From a virus, in IMG/VR virus record IMGVR_UViG_3300020438_002794, positions 1-64,000 of that record: 64,000 bases of DNA. One strand, written 5' to 3'. Below the pieces are notes generated by a model. The model worked only from the letters and a program-made list of their open reading frames with translations. It was not told the DNA's origin and ran no database searches. The translations under genes were made by a program, and so were the position numbers. Below, one piece after another: positions 35,122 through 44,411 of this stretch (the stretch's first letter is position 1; every line of letters starts with the position of its first letter).

Positions 35122-35869
35122 AGCGTTTTCCTTTTGCTAATAATGATTTATAGTCATTGTACTTTTTGCTATTCCAAACGTCTACAGGACTTGTATTCAT
35201 GTCAACTTTGCCCACAGGATTGCGTTTACCAAAGTCCCATGGACACAAATACATTGTACCGTCGATATATATAAATGCTTCATTTTCAACTTTTTTACAA
35301 GGCAAGTTTAAACTTTCGGTCTGATCTTCCCAAGGATGAGAATACAGTTCAGTAATTTTAGCACATCCTGGTCTTACATTATTCCAATAATCTAAAAACA
35401 TTTCCTGTTCAGCTTCGGTATCTGGCAAGTTAATCATTCTCACCTCACAATCTATTTCAGGATGATTGTCTACAAATCTAGTTACGTTTTCATATACTCT
35501 ATCAAAGCTAATACCTCTTGTTTCATCAAAAGTTTTTTTAGTAAATCCATCAACACTAAAACGCATTATGTCAACAAACGGTGCAATCTTTCGTTCTGTT
35601 TTCAGCGTCATGGGTTCACCATTGCTGTTGAGTTCTACTTTGGCTGTAGGATCTTCTTTGATATATCTTGCTATGTCCGGAAGTCTTGTATCAACTAGCG
35701 GCTCGCCTAGTCCAAAAGGTCTATACGTTATGCCTAGGTCTCTTGTATCATCTATAATTTTATAGATCAATTCAGGTTCCATGTGTTCTTTAGGAACCAA
35801 ATGATTTGGACAAAACCAACAAGTTGCATTACAAAATGTAGTTGTTTCTATTTGGAGGTATTTAAACAT
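35075..35869 (-). CDS. Radical SAM/SPASM protein
   Basis: 264 aa, the smallest of the set. Core at the very N-terminus: C13xxxC17xxC20 (TTFCNATCWFC). GLGEPL replaces GGEP. The C-terminal SPASM region CKKVE...MYLCPWDFGKR...CDIDLCSRC has the usual cysteine spacing. Typical SPASM plan, unlike the N-twitch array members. Substrate unknown. Confidence 0.88.
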   Translation of the reverse strand: MFKYLQIETTTFCNATCWFCPNHLVPKEHMEPELIYKIIDDTRDLGITYRPFGLGEPLVDTRLPDIARYIKEDPTAKVELNSNGEPMTLKTERKIAPFVDIMRFSVDGFTKKTFDETRGISFDRVYENVTRFVDNHPEIDCEVRMINLPDTEAEQEMFLDYWNNVRPGCAKITELYSHPWEDQTESLNLPCKKVENEAFIYIDGTMYLCPWDFGKRNPVGKVDMNTSPVDVWNSKKYNDYKSLLAKGKRCDIDLCSRCSAVFNA

Positions 35870-36873
35870 ATTAGTTTCTCAAATTGATCCTTGGGCAATG
35901 TAGTTAATCTGATAGCTGTGCTACTAAATTCTGGTGCTTTGCCATACAGTATCTTTTGAGAATCTAATCTACTGATTATTTCGTCAGTTGGCTCAAACAC
36001 AACATGATTGATCGTTGGCTCGCTATATATTTTACAATTACTAAAATATTTATGTGCAAACTCAATACCTTCTCTATTGCGTTCCAAGCTCTTTTCTACT
36101 ATATAATGATGTTTGTGCAGGTATTCTGCAAGTCTAAGTGTAATACTGCTTACACTCATAATTGGTCTTATCTTTGTAATTTGACTAATTGTATTTGCAT
36201 GTCCTTGTAGTATGCCAAGTCTAGCACCTGCAAGTCCCCAACTTTTGCTATAACTAAATGCTAATAAACAATTTTCATAATTGCATAAGTCAAAATAATC
36301 TTCTGTACAAAAATGTCTGTATGTATTATCTATTAGCACAGTCATTTTTGGATATGCTCCACAGATATAATCTATAAACTTTGCACTGTAAACTCGACCA
36401 CTTGGATTATTTGGACTACAAATGTAAAATACATCTGGTCGATGCTGTTCTATACTAGCTGTGATACTATCTTCATCTTCGTTGCATTCAATTATATTTG
36501 TAGTAAGGTCTATTGCATTTGTAACACTGCCTCTGTATGTTGGTGCTATTGTTAAGAACGTTTTACTATTATCAAGTGTTGCTTCAAATGTTAAACGTAT
36601 TGCTTCGTCACAACCTCCAGTAATTAATATATTGTCCATTGTTGTGTTGTAGTAGTCGGCAAATATTTCATAGTACCTATAGTAATCTTCATACTTCATT
36701 GAACTTGACAAATCCAAAAAGTGTTTTATAGCTTTTTGTATATGACCACACAGTACTTCGTCTTGGTTTTCATTTCTATCTAAGTTTATGTAGCCAGCTT
36801 CGATCTTTTCTACTCTATTAAGTAAGCCACTCCAATGTGGTCTTTGTAGTTGTTTTATACTATCTCTAATCAC
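35848..36873 (-). CDS. PLP-dependent aminotransferase, HisC-like
   Basis: 341 aa from GTG 36873 (GAGG nine bases upstream, 8-base overlap); the frame opens further upstream inside the preceding gene. NLDRNENQDE, TGGCDEAIRL, SPNNPSG (about 153-159), VLIDNTY with D182, and SYSKSWGLAGARLG with the PLP lysine K210. Fold-type I aminotransferase resembling histidinol-phosphate aminotransferase. It probably makes an amino sugar or aminated intermediate here rather than histidine (inference from neighbours). Confidence 0.85.
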   Translation of the reverse strand: MIRDSIKQLQRPHWSGLLNRVEKIEAGYINLDRNENQDEVLCGHIQKAIKHFLDLSSSMKYEDYYRYYEIFADYYNTTMDNILITGGCDEAIRLTFEATLDNSKTFLTIAPTYRGSVTNAIDLTTNIIECNEDEDSITASIEQHRPDVFYICSPNNPSGRVYSAKFIDYICGAYPKMTVLIDNTYRHFCTEDYFDLCNYENCLLAFSYSKSWGLAGARLGILQGHANTISQITKIRPIMSVSSITLRLAEYLHKHHYIVEKSLERNREGIEFAHKYFSNCKIYSEPTINHVVFEPTDEIISRLDSQKILYGKAPEFSSTAIRLTTLPKDQFEKLICLNTSK

Positions 36874-38209
36874 TGAACACAACCTCAGCCTCAGCTTTTT
36901 GCTCTTCAGTTCTTTCAAAATAATATTTGTGTTCAATGTCTCTACCATAGATAGGATAGTAAAAAATATCTTTATCTTTGGGTATTATTTTTTGCACTTT
37001 TTCAGCAAAAGGTGTATCTTCAAAACTCATACACTTAACATTAATTTGATCTTGTGGATAGTCTGCAACTAAATTGCTAACTTTTTGTAACACTTTATCT
37101 ATTGTAAACTCTACATGAAAACTAAATTCTAAGAACACACCTTTGTCTAATAGATCTCTATATTTTTTCTCACTGCCTGTTCCGTTTGTGCTTATTCTAG
37201 TTTCATATCCTTTTTTAAACGCTATGTCTACTAGGTCTGCTATCTGTGGATTGAGTGTTGGTTCTCCTCCGGTAATATAAAGTCGTCGACTGGGTTTTTT
37301 AGGAACATAAGGATCAACTAAATTTAATCCATGTGTAAACTCATCTACAGTCATATGTGGGCTTGCGTTATCATGTACACCATTTATTAACTTGCCTGTA
37401 TCATCAAAAGTTGGTCCAGGACAATATGCACAATCATAATTGCAACGTAATCCAATATGAAAATGTACTTCAGCCATTGGCATTGCCATACCTCTACCCA
37501 TTGCTACAATGTTATCATCTGTTTTTGCAACTGGTAATTCTTCTAACTGCCAATGATTAAACTGTTTATTTGTAGTAAAATATTCTAACAATTCTTCTGT
37601 TTTTGCTTTTGGTTGTAGTAAGTCAGCATCACAAAAACATGCTTTGGTTTTACACAAAGTTTCTGTATTAAGATCTAACTTGTTATAATCTTTCCAATGT
37701 CCTTCGTGACTTGCAATATGTCTCACATTTGCACAAACACCACTACAAATTTCACCAACTGGATTAATACTAAAGTTAGTTTTATATATAGGACAATGCC
37801 AGCCTCGCATGTCCATTTGACGCATTTTTAAGTCTACCATGCTTATGCGTTTGTATTCCATTTTGTCTGTTAATACATAAACTGGATTCTCTACATACAC
37901 AGGCTTTTTATAACCAATAGTGCCATCATCTCGTATTAGTATGCCGGTATTACCTGTACCAATCCATACGTTACCATTCATATTTCTTGTTACAAGTTGT
38001 TCAACAATTTGTCCATCTTCGTAACGGTTAATATTACGAGTAACTTTGCTTACAGCATAACCATGTAACTTGTCGTCTTTATACTGTCCTGCATATGTTT
38101 TGTCAACACCCAATCCGTTGCGTTTACCGTCAGTATATTCAGCAACCGAATCTTCCATCTCGCCCGGACCCGAGTAACCATTTCTAAGCATTTTTTTAGT
38201 TACTTTCAT
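36866..38209 (-). CDS. MORN-repeat and radical SAM fusion with front-placed twitch domain
   Basis: 447 aa from ATG 38209; the frame opens 10 codons earlier. N-terminus: MORN-like repeats (GPGEMEDSVAEYTDGKRNGLG, then YAGQYKDDKLHGYA). Next GWHCPIYKTNF...EICSGVC...LCKTKACFC (about 137-193), which matches the C-terminal twitch of 42374 (WKCNAGIDG...CEKTSCFC) but lies in front of the core. Core C256xxxC260xxC263 (LRCNYDCAYC), YITGGEPTLNP. The C-terminus lacks cysteines. A rare domain order; function unknown. Confidence 0.85.
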   Translation of the reverse strand: MKVTKKMLRNGYSGPGEMEDSVAEYTDGKRNGLGVDKTYAGQYKDDKLHGYAVSKVTRNINRYEDGQIVEQLVTRNMNGNVWIGTGNTGILIRDDGTIGYKKPVYVENPVYVLTDKMEYKRISMVDLKMRQMDMRGWHCPIYKTNFSINPVGEICSGVCANVRHIASHEGHWKDYNKLDLNTETLCKTKACFCDADLLQPKAKTEELLEYFTTNKQFNHWQLEELPVAKTDDNIVAMGRGMAMPMAEVHFHIGLRCNYDCAYCPGPTFDDTGKLINGVHDNASPHMTVDEFTHGLNLVDPYVPKKPSRRLYITGGEPTLNPQIADLVDIAFKKGYETRISTNGTGSEKKYRDLLDKGVFLEFSFHVEFTIDKVLQKVSNLVADYPQDQINVKCMSFEDTPFAEKVQKIIPKDKDIFYYPIYGRDIEHKYYFERTEEQKAEAEVVFSD

Positions 38210-38840
38210 GGTACTCGCTTCCTTGTCTGAAGAAATCATATTCTGGGTATCCAGTAACTTCTTTTAGTATAAAGTTATCCTTTTTAAAAACCAGATCAAC
38301 CTGGTGCAGGTTTCCACGTTCATAATCCATGTTTACAATATCCCACAAGTGAAAACCTATATCTTCTAGTTCTATTTTTATAAAACCAATAGTGTCTAAT
38401 TGACTTTCTACTACTATCAGATTAAATTTAGCCAGTGTCTCTAATCCGCCAACTATTACATCTAATTCATAACCATCGACGTCAATTTTACACAAACTAT
38501 GCAAAGGTGGGTCAATACCTAAACTATCCAAAGTTTTTATGTTAGACTTTATATCAAAAGTTTCGCCTTCGTGTACGCACCTTAAACTTGCTTGTGTTTG
38601 ATTAGTGTTACCAACTGCTACATTTATAAGTTCATAACTGTAGTTTTTATAGTTTTCGTATATTACATTATTATGATTTGTATCTGGTTCAACTAAAACA
38701 TAATGTGCTTTAGGAAAACTATACTGTAACCACGGAGTTCCCGAATGTACTCCAATATCCAAACAATATTCAACGTGACAACCCGACTCTTTTAAAAATT
38801 GCAAGCTATCTTTTATTCTAGGAATACGATGTCTAATCAT
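38196..38840 (-). CDS. FkbM-family methyltransferase
   Basis: 214 aa from ATG 38840 (GAGG six bases upstream) rather than the ATG four codons before it. CLDIGVHSGTPWLQYSFP (SAM loop), YVLVEPDTN, then KTLDSLGIDPPLHSLCKIDVDGYELDVIVGG, the KxDVxGxE signature of FkbM methyltransferases. They O-methylate sugars or other small molecules with SAM and yield SAH. Sits between two MORN-fusion genes. Confidence 0.85.
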   Translation of the reverse strand: MIRHRIPRIKDSLQFLKESGCHVEYCLDIGVHSGTPWLQYSFPKAHYVLVEPDTNHNNVIYENYKNYSYELINVAVGNTNQTQASLRCVHEGETFDIKSNIKTLDSLGIDPPLHSLCKIDVDGYELDVIVGGLETLAKFNLIVVESQLDTIGFIKIELEDIGFHLWDIVNMDYERGNLHQVDLVFKKDNFILKEVTGYPEYDFFRQGSEYHESN

Positions 38841-40266
38841 TTCCGACCTCATATAATCCTAGTTCGTCAGCTTCAAAGTTTTCCGGCTTGGGAGACCATA
38901 TTCCTATTAGTGCATTTTTATATTGCCAATAGCTCTGAGGACGCATGTCCCATATTCTCCATTTACCCTTTCTTGCAAGATCCAGTTGTGGTTGATCTAA
39001 TGTTTCATGCGAGTATATGTCAGGAGTGCAACACATTTCTTCACTAACTAAAATTCCTCTTTGTGGATTCATTAGGTTCTTTACAGCATGTAATTTCTTC
39101 CATGCTGTGACTCCGTGTGTTGCATCATGTATTGCAAAATCTACCGGACCATACTTGTTCATTAACTGTTTACAAGTATTAGGTGAATAGCAATTTACAC
39201 CAAGCTCTAGTTTTACTCCTTCAATTTTACTAGCAATTTTTAAATCTTCTACTTGCTGTCTCTCTAGTGCATTTTCAGGTATACTAGTTGGTGTTAGTTT
39301 ATCAACTCCGATTATAGTTGCTTGTGGAAATAATTTTTGTAAAAACTGTAAATGTTCGCCTCTACCAATTCCAAGTTCAACAATAGTATAATTTTCATTT
39401 AATCCAAATATTTTATTTGTTCTTTTAAGATGTTTAACTATCAAATCATATACTGCACAGTATCTTCTTTGCATTCTGCGTTCAACACTTCTAGTAGTAT
39501 TGTCTACCATATCAAATGCAATGCTACTATATGTTTCAAAGTCTACCGGAGTGCCTAGTAAAAAGTTGCTCTCATAATCTCCTTGCCCTAACTGTTGAAC
39601 TTGTATTCTTCCATGGTGTCTCCCACTTAAGAAATGTCCTTTTGCAGTTCTAATCCAATCTCCGTAGTGTGTTGTATCTCTTTTTCCTTGTATAAAGTTA
39701 TATGGAGGTACATGTTTAGTTTCAGTAACAAAGTTTTTCTCTTCATGCCTAGTTACATCAAACTCTTGTTCATCTTTATAAGTTGTAGTTCTACCACCTA
39801 CTGCATTTACTATTGTGCCATCATCGAGTGTTCTACAACCTAAACCATCTATGTTGCATTCTTCTAATCCACATGGTACATCATTTAGATACCACTGTCC
39901 TTCTCTTGGTTCAGCAATCATTCCATCTACACGACCTATAAACTTTACACCTTCGTGTACTGTTTCAAGTACACCGTAGCCGCAAGGTTTGTTATTACTA
40001 AACTGTCCATAATATCTTGCACCAGTGGGCCATACATGCACACCATATCCTTGTTTTTTATCCAACAAGTATTGTCCTACATAAGTTTCACCATGATCCC
40101 ATTCTTTAGAGGCCATGCCAGTAACTTTACTGTGATCAAAATCAGCCGCACACTTGCCTGTCAATGGCAGATTATAAAATCCTAAGCCATGTTCAAACTG
40201 TGTTCCATGTCGGTCTTGCACGACTTGTCCTATGTATGTTCTAGATGGCTTATAGTAGTCCCTCAT
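38833..40266 (-). CDS. MORN-repeat protein fused to class I methyltransferase
   Basis: 477 aa from ATG 40266 (ATGA overlap with the upstream gene). The N-terminal 110 residues hold MORN repeats (GETYVGQYLLDKKQGYGVHVWPTG, RYYGQFSNNKPCGYG), further diverged copies to about 250, and a C-terminal class I methyltransferase: IVELGIGRGEHLQFL, IIGVDKLT, VDFAIHDATHG. This resembles cephalosporin-hydroxylase-type (CmcI-like) methyltransferases in its HDATH-like stretch; tentative. MORN repeats usually bind phospholipids or act as scaffolds and are rare in phages. Confidence 0.82.
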   Translation of the reverse strand: MRDYYKPSRTYIGQVVQDRHGTQFEHGLGFYNLPLTGKCAADFDHSKVTGMASKEWDHGETYVGQYLLDKKQGYGVHVWPTGARYYGQFSNNKPCGYGVLETVHEGVKFIGRVDGMIAEPREGQWYLNDVPCGLEECNIDGLGCRTLDDGTIVNAVGGRTTTYKDEQEFDVTRHEEKNFVTETKHVPPYNFIQGKRDTTHYGDWIRTAKGHFLSGRHHGRIQVQQLGQGDYESNFLLGTPVDFETYSSIAFDMVDNTTRSVERRMQRRYCAVYDLIVKHLKRTNKIFGLNENYTIVELGIGRGEHLQFLQKLFPQATIIGVDKLTPTSIPENALERQQVEDLKIASKIEGVKLELGVNCYSPNTCKQLMNKYGPVDFAIHDATHGVTAWKKLHAVKNLMNPQRGILVSEEMCCTPDIYSHETLDQPQLDLARKGKWRIWDMRPQSYWQYKNALIGIWSPKPENFEADELGLYEVGND

Positions 40267-41009
40267 GCAAAATGTTCCTTGCAATAATTGTAGAACTCTA
40301 TGTCCTTTGTTGTTGTTTCTTTCACTAGTTGTTTCTCAACGTCTGTTAGTTCCTCATAATTTACATAGTCAATACCATGTTGACTTAAATTAAACTTTGT
40401 ATTATGCTCATAGCTAATACTTAGATTGGGTTTCAGATCATACTGCTTGGCTACTTTATCAAACTGTTTTAAGTAATTATCCTCCATAAAGAACATATGA
40501 TCTAGTTTTTGTATATTCTCAATAGCTTGATCATATAGTTCTTGTTCATAAACGGTATCAATTTTCCTTCCGTAATCAATACGCAAACATTGTTCATTAC
40601 TGAACTTCTGATATTGTGCATATACAGGAGTTGGATGTAATCTACTACAATTAATAATCCAAGTTGTAAAGTCAATATCAGTAATACAACTATGCACGTT
40701 AATTATTTCTAACTTGAAATAATTGTATGCACTCATGATCCGTCTGACAGGATCTCTTAGTATAGTAGCATACTTTACAGGATTTTGCAAGTGTTTATCT
40801 AAATCAAAGCTAACGCCATGTCCAATTATCAAACTAACCTTTTGATCTTTGCAATCTTCTATTAGAACTTTATACTGATTGGGTTGTCTAAAATTAAACA
40901 CTAGTTCTTGAGCAACACGTTGATAAGCAAATGTACTATTTGTTCTATATCTGTTTACTAGAGTGGTTCCTCCATTTTTAAGTATATGAAATACTGCTAG
41001 TGTTTCCAT
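40263..41009 (-). CDS. Sulfotransferase
   Basis: 248 aa. FHILKNGGTTLVNRYR (7-22) is the 5'-phosphosulfate loop, with K11 and T15/T16; ILRDPVRRIMSAYNYF is the 3'-phosphate-binding motif with R and S. Same motif order as the neighbour at 40997, of which it is a paralog. Likely soluble, uses PAPS; acceptor unknown. Confidence 0.85.
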   Translation of the reverse strand: METLAVFHILKNGGTTLVNRYRTNSTFAYQRVAQELVFNFRQPNQYKVLIEDCKDQKVSLIIGHGVSFDLDKHLQNPVKYATILRDPVRRIMSAYNYFKLEIINVHSCITDIDFTTWIINCSRLHPTPVYAQYQKFSNEQCLRIDYGRKIDTVYEQELYDQAIENIQKLDHMFFMEDNYLKQFDKVAKQYDLKPNLSISYEHNTKFNLSQHGIDYVNYEELTDVEKQLVKETTTKDIEFYNYCKEHFA

Positions 41010-41833
41010 TTGTCTTCACACCTTTTGAAAAATTCTATGTCTGCTTGTAAATCTAATTCAACAAGATATTTTAAGTCTTCGTCTAGTTGATGATACTTAA
41101 CATATTCTAAATTGTGTTTGCTTAAATCATGGCTTGTTTCATTTGTATAAATCATTTCTTCCCATGCATCTAAATCTAATTTATAGTGTGCTAGTAAATC
41201 GTCAAACCTTTCAACTATGTCGTCTTCTTGGAAAAACACATGATCCATTTTACTCATTACTCTTTCCCAAGTGATATTCATATTGTGTGTTTCAATTTGA
41301 TTTTTTTCTTTTATCTTCTGCTGTATTTTTGCGTTGTCAACATAGCTTGTGTCTTTTTCAACGTCCCATGTAAGCACTGTGTTTAGATACATGTCGTTCA
41401 TTGTAAACGTATTTTTTAACGTTCCGGCGTCGAACCAATCAGTGTGTTCTACATGTTGATACAAATAGTATTCGTACTGTTTTGTAACTGGCATTGGACG
41501 TAGCACATCTTTGTTTATAAACCACATATAAAAATCAATGTCAGGACTGTCTGGGTTCATATACAGCATTTGTGTACGATAAAAATTGTACATGCTCATT
41601 ATTCTACTGATAGGATCTCTCACACAAGTTATATAAACTAAGTTGTTAGAAAGTTTTTCTTCGTAGTATCCTATTTGTACACTGTGTCCAAAAACTACAC
41701 TTGCTTGTTCTGTAACTTTATCACCAAGGTCAGTAATTCTAAAACTACTGTTGGTATTTCTGTATCTTTCTTTGAGTGTTGTTCCGCCTGTTTTAGGACA
41801 ATGAGGAAAGATGATAATATTACTTTGATTCAT
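40997..41833 (-). CDS. Sulfotransferase
   Basis: 278 aa. FPHCPKTGGTTLKERYR holds the P-loop-like PAPS motif (PKTGGTTL), and CVRDPISRIMSMYNFY the 3'-phosphate motif. C-terminal MIYTNETSHDLSKHNLEYVKYHQL parallels the same region in 40263, confirming paralogy. Acceptor specificity probably differs. Adjacent to a degenerate third copy at 41820. Confidence 0.86.
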   Translation of the reverse strand: MNQSNIIIFPHCPKTGGTTLKERYRNTNSSFRITDLGDKVTEQASVVFGHSVQIGYYEEKLSNNLVYITCVRDPISRIMSMYNFYRTQMLYMNPDSPDIDFYMWFINKDVLRPMPVTKQYEYYLYQHVEHTDWFDAGTLKNTFTMNDMYLNTVLTWDVEKDTSYVDNAKIQQKIKEKNQIETHNMNITWERVMSKMDHVFFQEDDIVERFDDLLAHYKLDLDAWEEMIYTNETSHDLSKHNLEYVKYHQLDEDLKYLVELDLQADIEFFKRCEDKWKH

Positions 41834-42377
41834 TGTACACTCCGGTTTGTATTTTTCTTTTACACTTTCTTAAAAAATTATAATCTATACTGTTAGCTAC
41901 TTGATAGTCTCCTCGTAGTGCAGTGTCGAGCTCATTACTTTCAAATCTAGTGTTAAAGTTCAAAAGTGGATAATCTGTTTTTAAATACTTGCTGAGTCTT
42001 TGTGAAAGAATTTCCAAAGTAAAATCATCATGATTCATAACTTGTTCTTTTGGATAAAGAGATCCTTTAGTAGGGTTCCATGTGATATAATTAATAAACC
42101 CTATAAATTTGTAATTTTTTTCTTCAATTTCTTTAGTTTCACTAGTGTGTATATCTAAACTTGTAGTAATTACATTTCTTTCTTGAAACACTAACTCTTC
42201 AAAAGTTTTACCCTTAGAATCTCCTCCACTGTCTAAAAAATCCATTGTTTGTTCTATAGCTCTATCAAACGGATCTCTGAATATTAAAATGTCAGCATTT
42301 TCTGTTACTAGCTCTAAGTTGTATATGTTTGCAATCTGTTCATGCCAGCAGTTTGGAATATAATGTAATTTATTCAT
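41820..42377 (-). CDS. Degenerate sulfotransferase-like protein
   Basis: 185 aa. NADILIFRDPFDRAIEQTMDFL (about 28-49) resembles the 3'-phosphate-binding motif (RDP..R) of the two sulfotransferases that follow, and the C-terminal LRKCKRKIQ end is similar, but the N-terminal PKTGGTT loop is missing. Either a decayed copy, a truncated but regulatory relative, or an independent protein. The frame is intact and overlaps both neighbours, so it is expressed if the operon is. Confidence 0.6.
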   Translation of the reverse strand: MNKLHYIPNCWHEQIANIYNLELVTENADILIFRDPFDRAIEQTMDFLDSGGDSKGKTFEELVFQERNVITTSLDIHTSETKEIEEKNYKFIGFINYITWNPTKGSLYPKEQVMNHDDFTLEILSQRLSKYLKTDYPLLNFNTRFESNELDTALRGDYQVANSIDYNFLRKCKRKIQTGVYNESK

Positions 42378-43411
42378 ACAGCTACCGCTTCTTTAAACTT
42401 GCTTAGTATCAAATCAGTATTGCAAAAACAACTTGTCTTTTCACATGTGTATGCATAAGCAGGCATTCTAAAAGTCCTAAGATTCTCTATATGTCCAAGC
42501 CACCTTATAGTACCATTTTCATCTTTACCTTCAGGTAAACATGCGGCTCCACTAATATATCCAAGTTCATTGACAAATAAACCATCTATACCAGCATTAC
42601 ACTTCCATCCTTTGAATTGATTTTTCTTTGAAGCATATAGTCCGTTTGTATCTAATATAGTTTCTTCTTTGTATCTGCCATCAGCCATTTTATAAACTGC
42701 TGTAGCATCAATTGGCATACTGTACTGTTCAAAACTAACATCTGGGTTACCAGTTTTTCTTTTGAATGCTAGTTTCTCATCAATCTTTGCTTGCTGTTCT
42801 TTTGTGTATACATGTGGTCTTTCTTTCTCTGTTAACCAATCAGCAACAATAGGAACTTTCTCTACAAAAAACTGTCCCATATATGGTTGTGTTTTTAGTA
42901 TTTCAAAAAACTCAATACACTTATCAAAGTATACTTGTTGTGGGTGCATCATAATACGCACTCCTAATAGTGTATAAGGCCAAAGTGTATCAATAACTTT
43001 AACACAATGTTTTAAACTTGTTTTCTCACTGTGAAAACTAAAACTTACCCAACGAAAACTTTCTTTGTGCTTTTCCCAAAATTTAAGACTTTTGCTTCCG
43101 TTTGTTGTCAATCCAATTTGTACCTTTTCTTCTACTAACCAGGTTAGGAAATCATCGAATACAGGCAATGCTGTAGGTTCACCGCCAGTAAAACTTATAA
43201 CAAGTTCTTCATCTTCATTGAGATAACTTTTAATTTTAGTTACAAATGCTTTGTATACTTCTAAGTCAAAAGCAGGACTACTACCTTCGTAATTGTAAGG
43301 GTGGCAGTATGCACAACTGAAATTACACTTGTTGGTCAAGTTCCAGTTTACATGAAAGTATTTGTTATACTTTTGTTTGATCTCAATAAGTTCTGCACTA
43401 TCCGACAGCAT
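42374..43411 (-). CDS. Radical SAM protein with C-terminal twitch domain
   Basis: 345 aa. Core C29xxxC33xxC36 (NKCNFSCAYC), SFTGGEPTALP. The C-terminus has GWKCNAGIDG, GAACLPEG, GHIENL and TCEKTSCFC, the auxiliary-cluster set. This terminal block is the one that reappears ahead of the core in 36866. Overall like 10337 and 18556. Substrate unknown. Confidence 0.9.
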   Translation of the reverse strand: MLSDSAELIEIKQKYNKYFHVNWNLTNKCNFSCAYCHPYNYEGSSPAFDLEVYKAFVTKIKSYLNEDEELVISFTGGEPTALPVFDDFLTWLVEEKVQIGLTTNGSKSLKFWEKHKESFRWVSFSFHSEKTSLKHCVKVIDTLWPYTLLGVRIMMHPQQVYFDKCIEFFEILKTQPYMGQFFVEKVPIVADWLTEKERPHVYTKEQQAKIDEKLAFKRKTGNPDVSFEQYSMPIDATAVYKMADGRYKEETILDTNGLYASKKNQFKGWKCNAGIDGLFVNELGYISGAACLPEGKDENGTIRWLGHIENLRTFRMPAYAYTCEKTSCFCNTDLILSKFKEAVAV

Positions 43412-44411
43412 CTACTTTTCCCTCGGTAAGTTTATAGCCGCTAACTTGATTAAAGTCTGGATCTGGAACTATATCAAAACTTCCAACTTTTAACATTCCC
43501 CAGGTTAGCATATCAAATTTGTTACGAGTATCAGTCTTTTTAATTTTATAACCACCCCAGTAGTTGTCTAAACTATAATTTAAATGATCTACTGCTTCTT
43601 CATGTGTTCTTGGATCGCCACACCAAAACATTAGTTGACTGGTGTAACAGCAACATTGTTCTAGTAAATCAAAACTACTACTGGTCATTTTGATAGCATT
43701 GTATTTGTCATCATCATACATTTCGATCATCACGTTATCATAATCGTACCCTATTTGTGTAGGATATAAAAATATCTCGCCTGGATTTCGTTCCATACTA
43801 AAACGATCAACCCATTCATCTTCTAAATAATGAAACTGTTCACCAAACTTCAATCCAAAATTTTGTAGATTTGTTTCTTGTGTAACAGTTGTTGTTACGT
43901 CTCTTAATACTTTGAGTGAATGGAAAATATCAACCAACTTTTCAATATGTCTCGTAAGTCCTTGGTCATTTAGAACACGATAGATTAGTATACATTGTGT
44001 TTGCATAGGATTAAGTATATCCTGGTGTACTATTAGCCCCCATTGGTGATCTATTTTTCCAGCATCCATTTTATACCATTCTTGTAATGGAATAAACTTT
44101 TGCAAAGTATTATCAATCTTAGTAAATGCTTGTCCACTACTCATTACGGTGTGTCCTAGTATGTCACTCAACGGTATGTTGTCAGTTTTGTATGCATCTG
44201 CAATTTCATTCCATTCTTCTATTTTATCATTGAGAGCAGGAATGATTTCGTATAATCTTTCTAATGCTTGATGAACCAGATACACATTCCAATGTGTTAT
44301 ATATGGTTTACCGATAATATCTAACTCCAACTCAAACCAGTCTGCAAAGATATCGCATTTGATTAGTTGTTTTTCTTTTTTATCGTTTTGTAATTCAAGC
44401 TCAAACTTCAT
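43398..44411 (-). CDS. Hypothetical protein, 337 aa
   Basis: ATG 44411 chosen because GGAG lies five bases upstream, inside the last codons of the radical SAM gene before it. The frame opens 10 codons earlier. Soluble alpha/beta protein (FADWFELELDIIGKP, WGLIVHQDILNPMQTQCILIYRVL); a CCCY cluster and GDPRTHEEAVDHLNYSLDNYWGG near the C-terminus. No family recognised. Coupled to radical SAM genes on both sides, so it may be a partner or substrate-handling protein. Confidence 0.68.
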   Translation of the reverse strand: MKFELELQNDKKEKQLIKCDIFADWFELELDIIGKPYITHWNVYLVHQALERLYEIIPALNDKIEEWNEIADAYKTDNIPLSDILGHTVMSSGQAFTKIDNTLQKFIPLQEWYKMDAGKIDHQWGLIVHQDILNPMQTQCILIYRVLNDQGLTRHIEKLVDIFHSLKVLRDVTTTVTQETNLQNFGLKFGEQFHYLEDEWVDRFSMERNPGEIFLYPTQIGYDYDNVMIEMYDDDKYNAIKMTSSSFDLLEQCCCYTSQLMFWCGDPRTHEEAVDHLNYSLDNYWGGYKIKKTDTRNKFDMLTWGMLKVGSFDIVPDPDFNQVSGYKLTEGKVDAVG

